Origin: Rhizobiaceae bacterium
GTDB taxonomy: Bacteria > Pseudomonadota > Alphaproteobacteria > Rhizobiales > Rhizobiaceae
Direction: 5' to 3'
Assembly (NCBI GenBank): GCA_017644005.1
Contig: JAEPMJ010000005.1
Span: forward strand, 124,001-188,000
DNA: 64,000 nt
Shown: in pieces, positions 63,495 through 64,000 of the stretch
How positions within the stretch are numbered: position 1 is the stretch's first letter
Layout of the letters: each line of letters opens with the position of its first letter
Made by a program: the position numbers and the translations under genes
Notes under the pieces: model-generated
Told to the model about the DNA's origin: nothing
The model's database searches: none
What the model saw: the letters and a program-made list of their open reading frames with translations, nothing else

Positions 63495-63645
63495 TACCTT
63501 CCTCCCATTGCCATCACTGACTTATGGCTGGCATCGAACATTGTCCATCAACCGAAGGTCTGACGCGGCACATTGACCGAGGTCAAGGTTTCGCCTGCCG
63601 GCGGAAGCGGCTAGGTATCGGTCCGAACCCGGAGATTCGGCCGCC

Positions 63646-63804
63646 ATGGCGAAGATTATCTCATTGCTGCTACTGGGCCTGATGGTGGTGCACATCATCC
63701 GGCCGCTCGGACTGCCGGGCCTCAGGAAGCGCGCCGACTTCTGGAAGATCGCCGTGGTTGCGCTGGCGGCGATGATGCTGACGGTGATCGCGCGGCCGGG
63801 CTAG
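63646..63804 (+). CDS. Small two-segment membrane protein
   Basis: A 52-residue frame (MAKIISLLLLGLMVVHIIRP at the N-terminus), too short for the usual gene-length cutoffs. It has two hydrophobic segments (residues 4-15 and 33-47) joined by a basic loop with PGLRKRADFWKIA. GGAG lies 13 bases before the ATG. Similar tiny membrane proteins occur widely in this order, but I recognise no named family. Its last 83 bases overlap the convergent hydrolase reading frame. Confidence 0.7.
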   Translation: MAKIISLLLLGLMVVHIIRPLGLPGLRKRADFWKIAVVALAAMMLTVIARPG

Positions 63805-64000
63805 GCAGAAGTGCCGACGCGAACGCCCATATGTGATCTGCCCAGGCCGCATAACCGGCTTCCGAAGCGTGGAAGCCGTCGGTCGAAAATCCTGACGCAT
63901 CGATGATCGGCAGGCGCGCAGCAGCCAATGCGCCACGCTCCTGGCAAAGGCGCGTCCCCATGCTGTTGATGAGGTCGGCCCGGATGCCGAGTATGCGGCC
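63722..64000 (-). CDS. SGNH/GDSL-type hydrolase, C-terminal part (runs off window)
   Basis: The frame is open to the right end of the window. The visible C-terminal part has the catalytic Asp/His block of SGNH hydrolases, STDGFHASEAGYAAWADHIW, about 20 residues after a typical CQERGALAAARLPIIDASG segment. Nucleophile Ser and the GDS motif lie off the window. The stop at 63722 leaves a Ser/Arg/Pro-rich tail of about 27 residues that overlaps the small gene at 63646-63804, so the true end may be upstream. Confidence 0.78.
   Translation of the reverse strand, partial: GRILGIRADLINSMGTRLCQERGALAAARLPIIDASGFSTDGFHASEAGYAAWADHIWAFASALLPSPAARSPSASSPPAQPRRSSRSRRAS

Overview
The window is a GC-rich stretch of ordinary chromosome from an alphaproteobacterium, most likely a Hyphomicrobiales member of the Mesorhizobium/Nitratireductor/Phyllobacteriaceae type. 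The evidence is the gene set: aerobic CobS/CobT cobaltochelatase, a TrcR (DUF1013) regulator, CpdR, a DUF1127 protein, a TIGR02302/DUF4175 protein, DUF2125, a SAM-II riboswitch on metA, and a hisC-tyrC pair. No rRNA, tRNA, CRISPR array, integrase, transposase or prophage was seen. Genes lie nearly head to tail, many with 1-8 nt overlaps.

Layout. 1-6.6 kb: cobT (cut by the window edge), cobS and a J-domain protein; bolA; a four-gene set read leftwards (MhqO-type dioxygenase, alpha/beta hydrolase, two sister GNAT acetyltransferases); two small membrane stress proteins; a glycine-zipper lipoprotein with a clear terminator. 6.7-11.4 kb: a xylose-type sugar ABC transporter divergent from a ROK repressor, with a candidate operator between them. 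11.4-14.4 kb: a translationally coupled pair of secreted proteins, a vanadium-haloperoxidase-family enzyme and an FG-GAP/UnbV repeat protein. 14.4-20.7 kb: the phosphate operon pstS-pstC-pstA-pstB-phoU-phoB behind a near-consensus Pho box.

21-31.5 kb: a YddG-like exporter, a YhhN membrane protein, a cupin, gloB and a methyltransferase, nitronate monooxygenase, metA under a SAM-II riboswitch with its own terminator, hisC and tyrC, a DUF2125 envelope protein, a ChaC-like enzyme and a PlsC acyltransferase. 31.5-43.5 kb: YdcF, ftsE-ftsX (ftsE on a TTG start), hpt and cpdR, the DUF4175 giant, lysA-lptM-argH, tlpA, a diguanylate cyclase, and a LysE exporter whose 3' end looks frameshifted. 43.5-48.4 kb: hbd, etfA, etfB, rhomboid protease, PduO-type cobalamin adenosyltransferase and several very small membrane proteins, including a 31-residue one. 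48.4-64 kb: mixed housekeeping and accessory genes (two SDRs, YihY, EamA, gluQ, AlkA-type glycosylase, HNH nuclease, MFS, quinone oxidoreductase, trcR, WYL regulator, VOC, DUF1127, YegD-like Hsp70, prpE), a small 52-residue gene, and the 3' end of an SGNH hydrolase.

Connections: cobS/cobT and the adenosyltransferase serve cobalamin; etfAB with hbd serve acyl-CoA/butanoate oxidation, and prpE feeds propionyl-CoA; the pst-pho block is a complete phosphate uptake and response unit except that no phoR is present. No clearly new system was found. The most notable points are regulatory (SAM-II, Pho box, ROK palindrome, stem-loops behind two binding-protein genes), the haloperoxidase/UnbV pair, the tandem GNAT duplication and the broken LysE frame.
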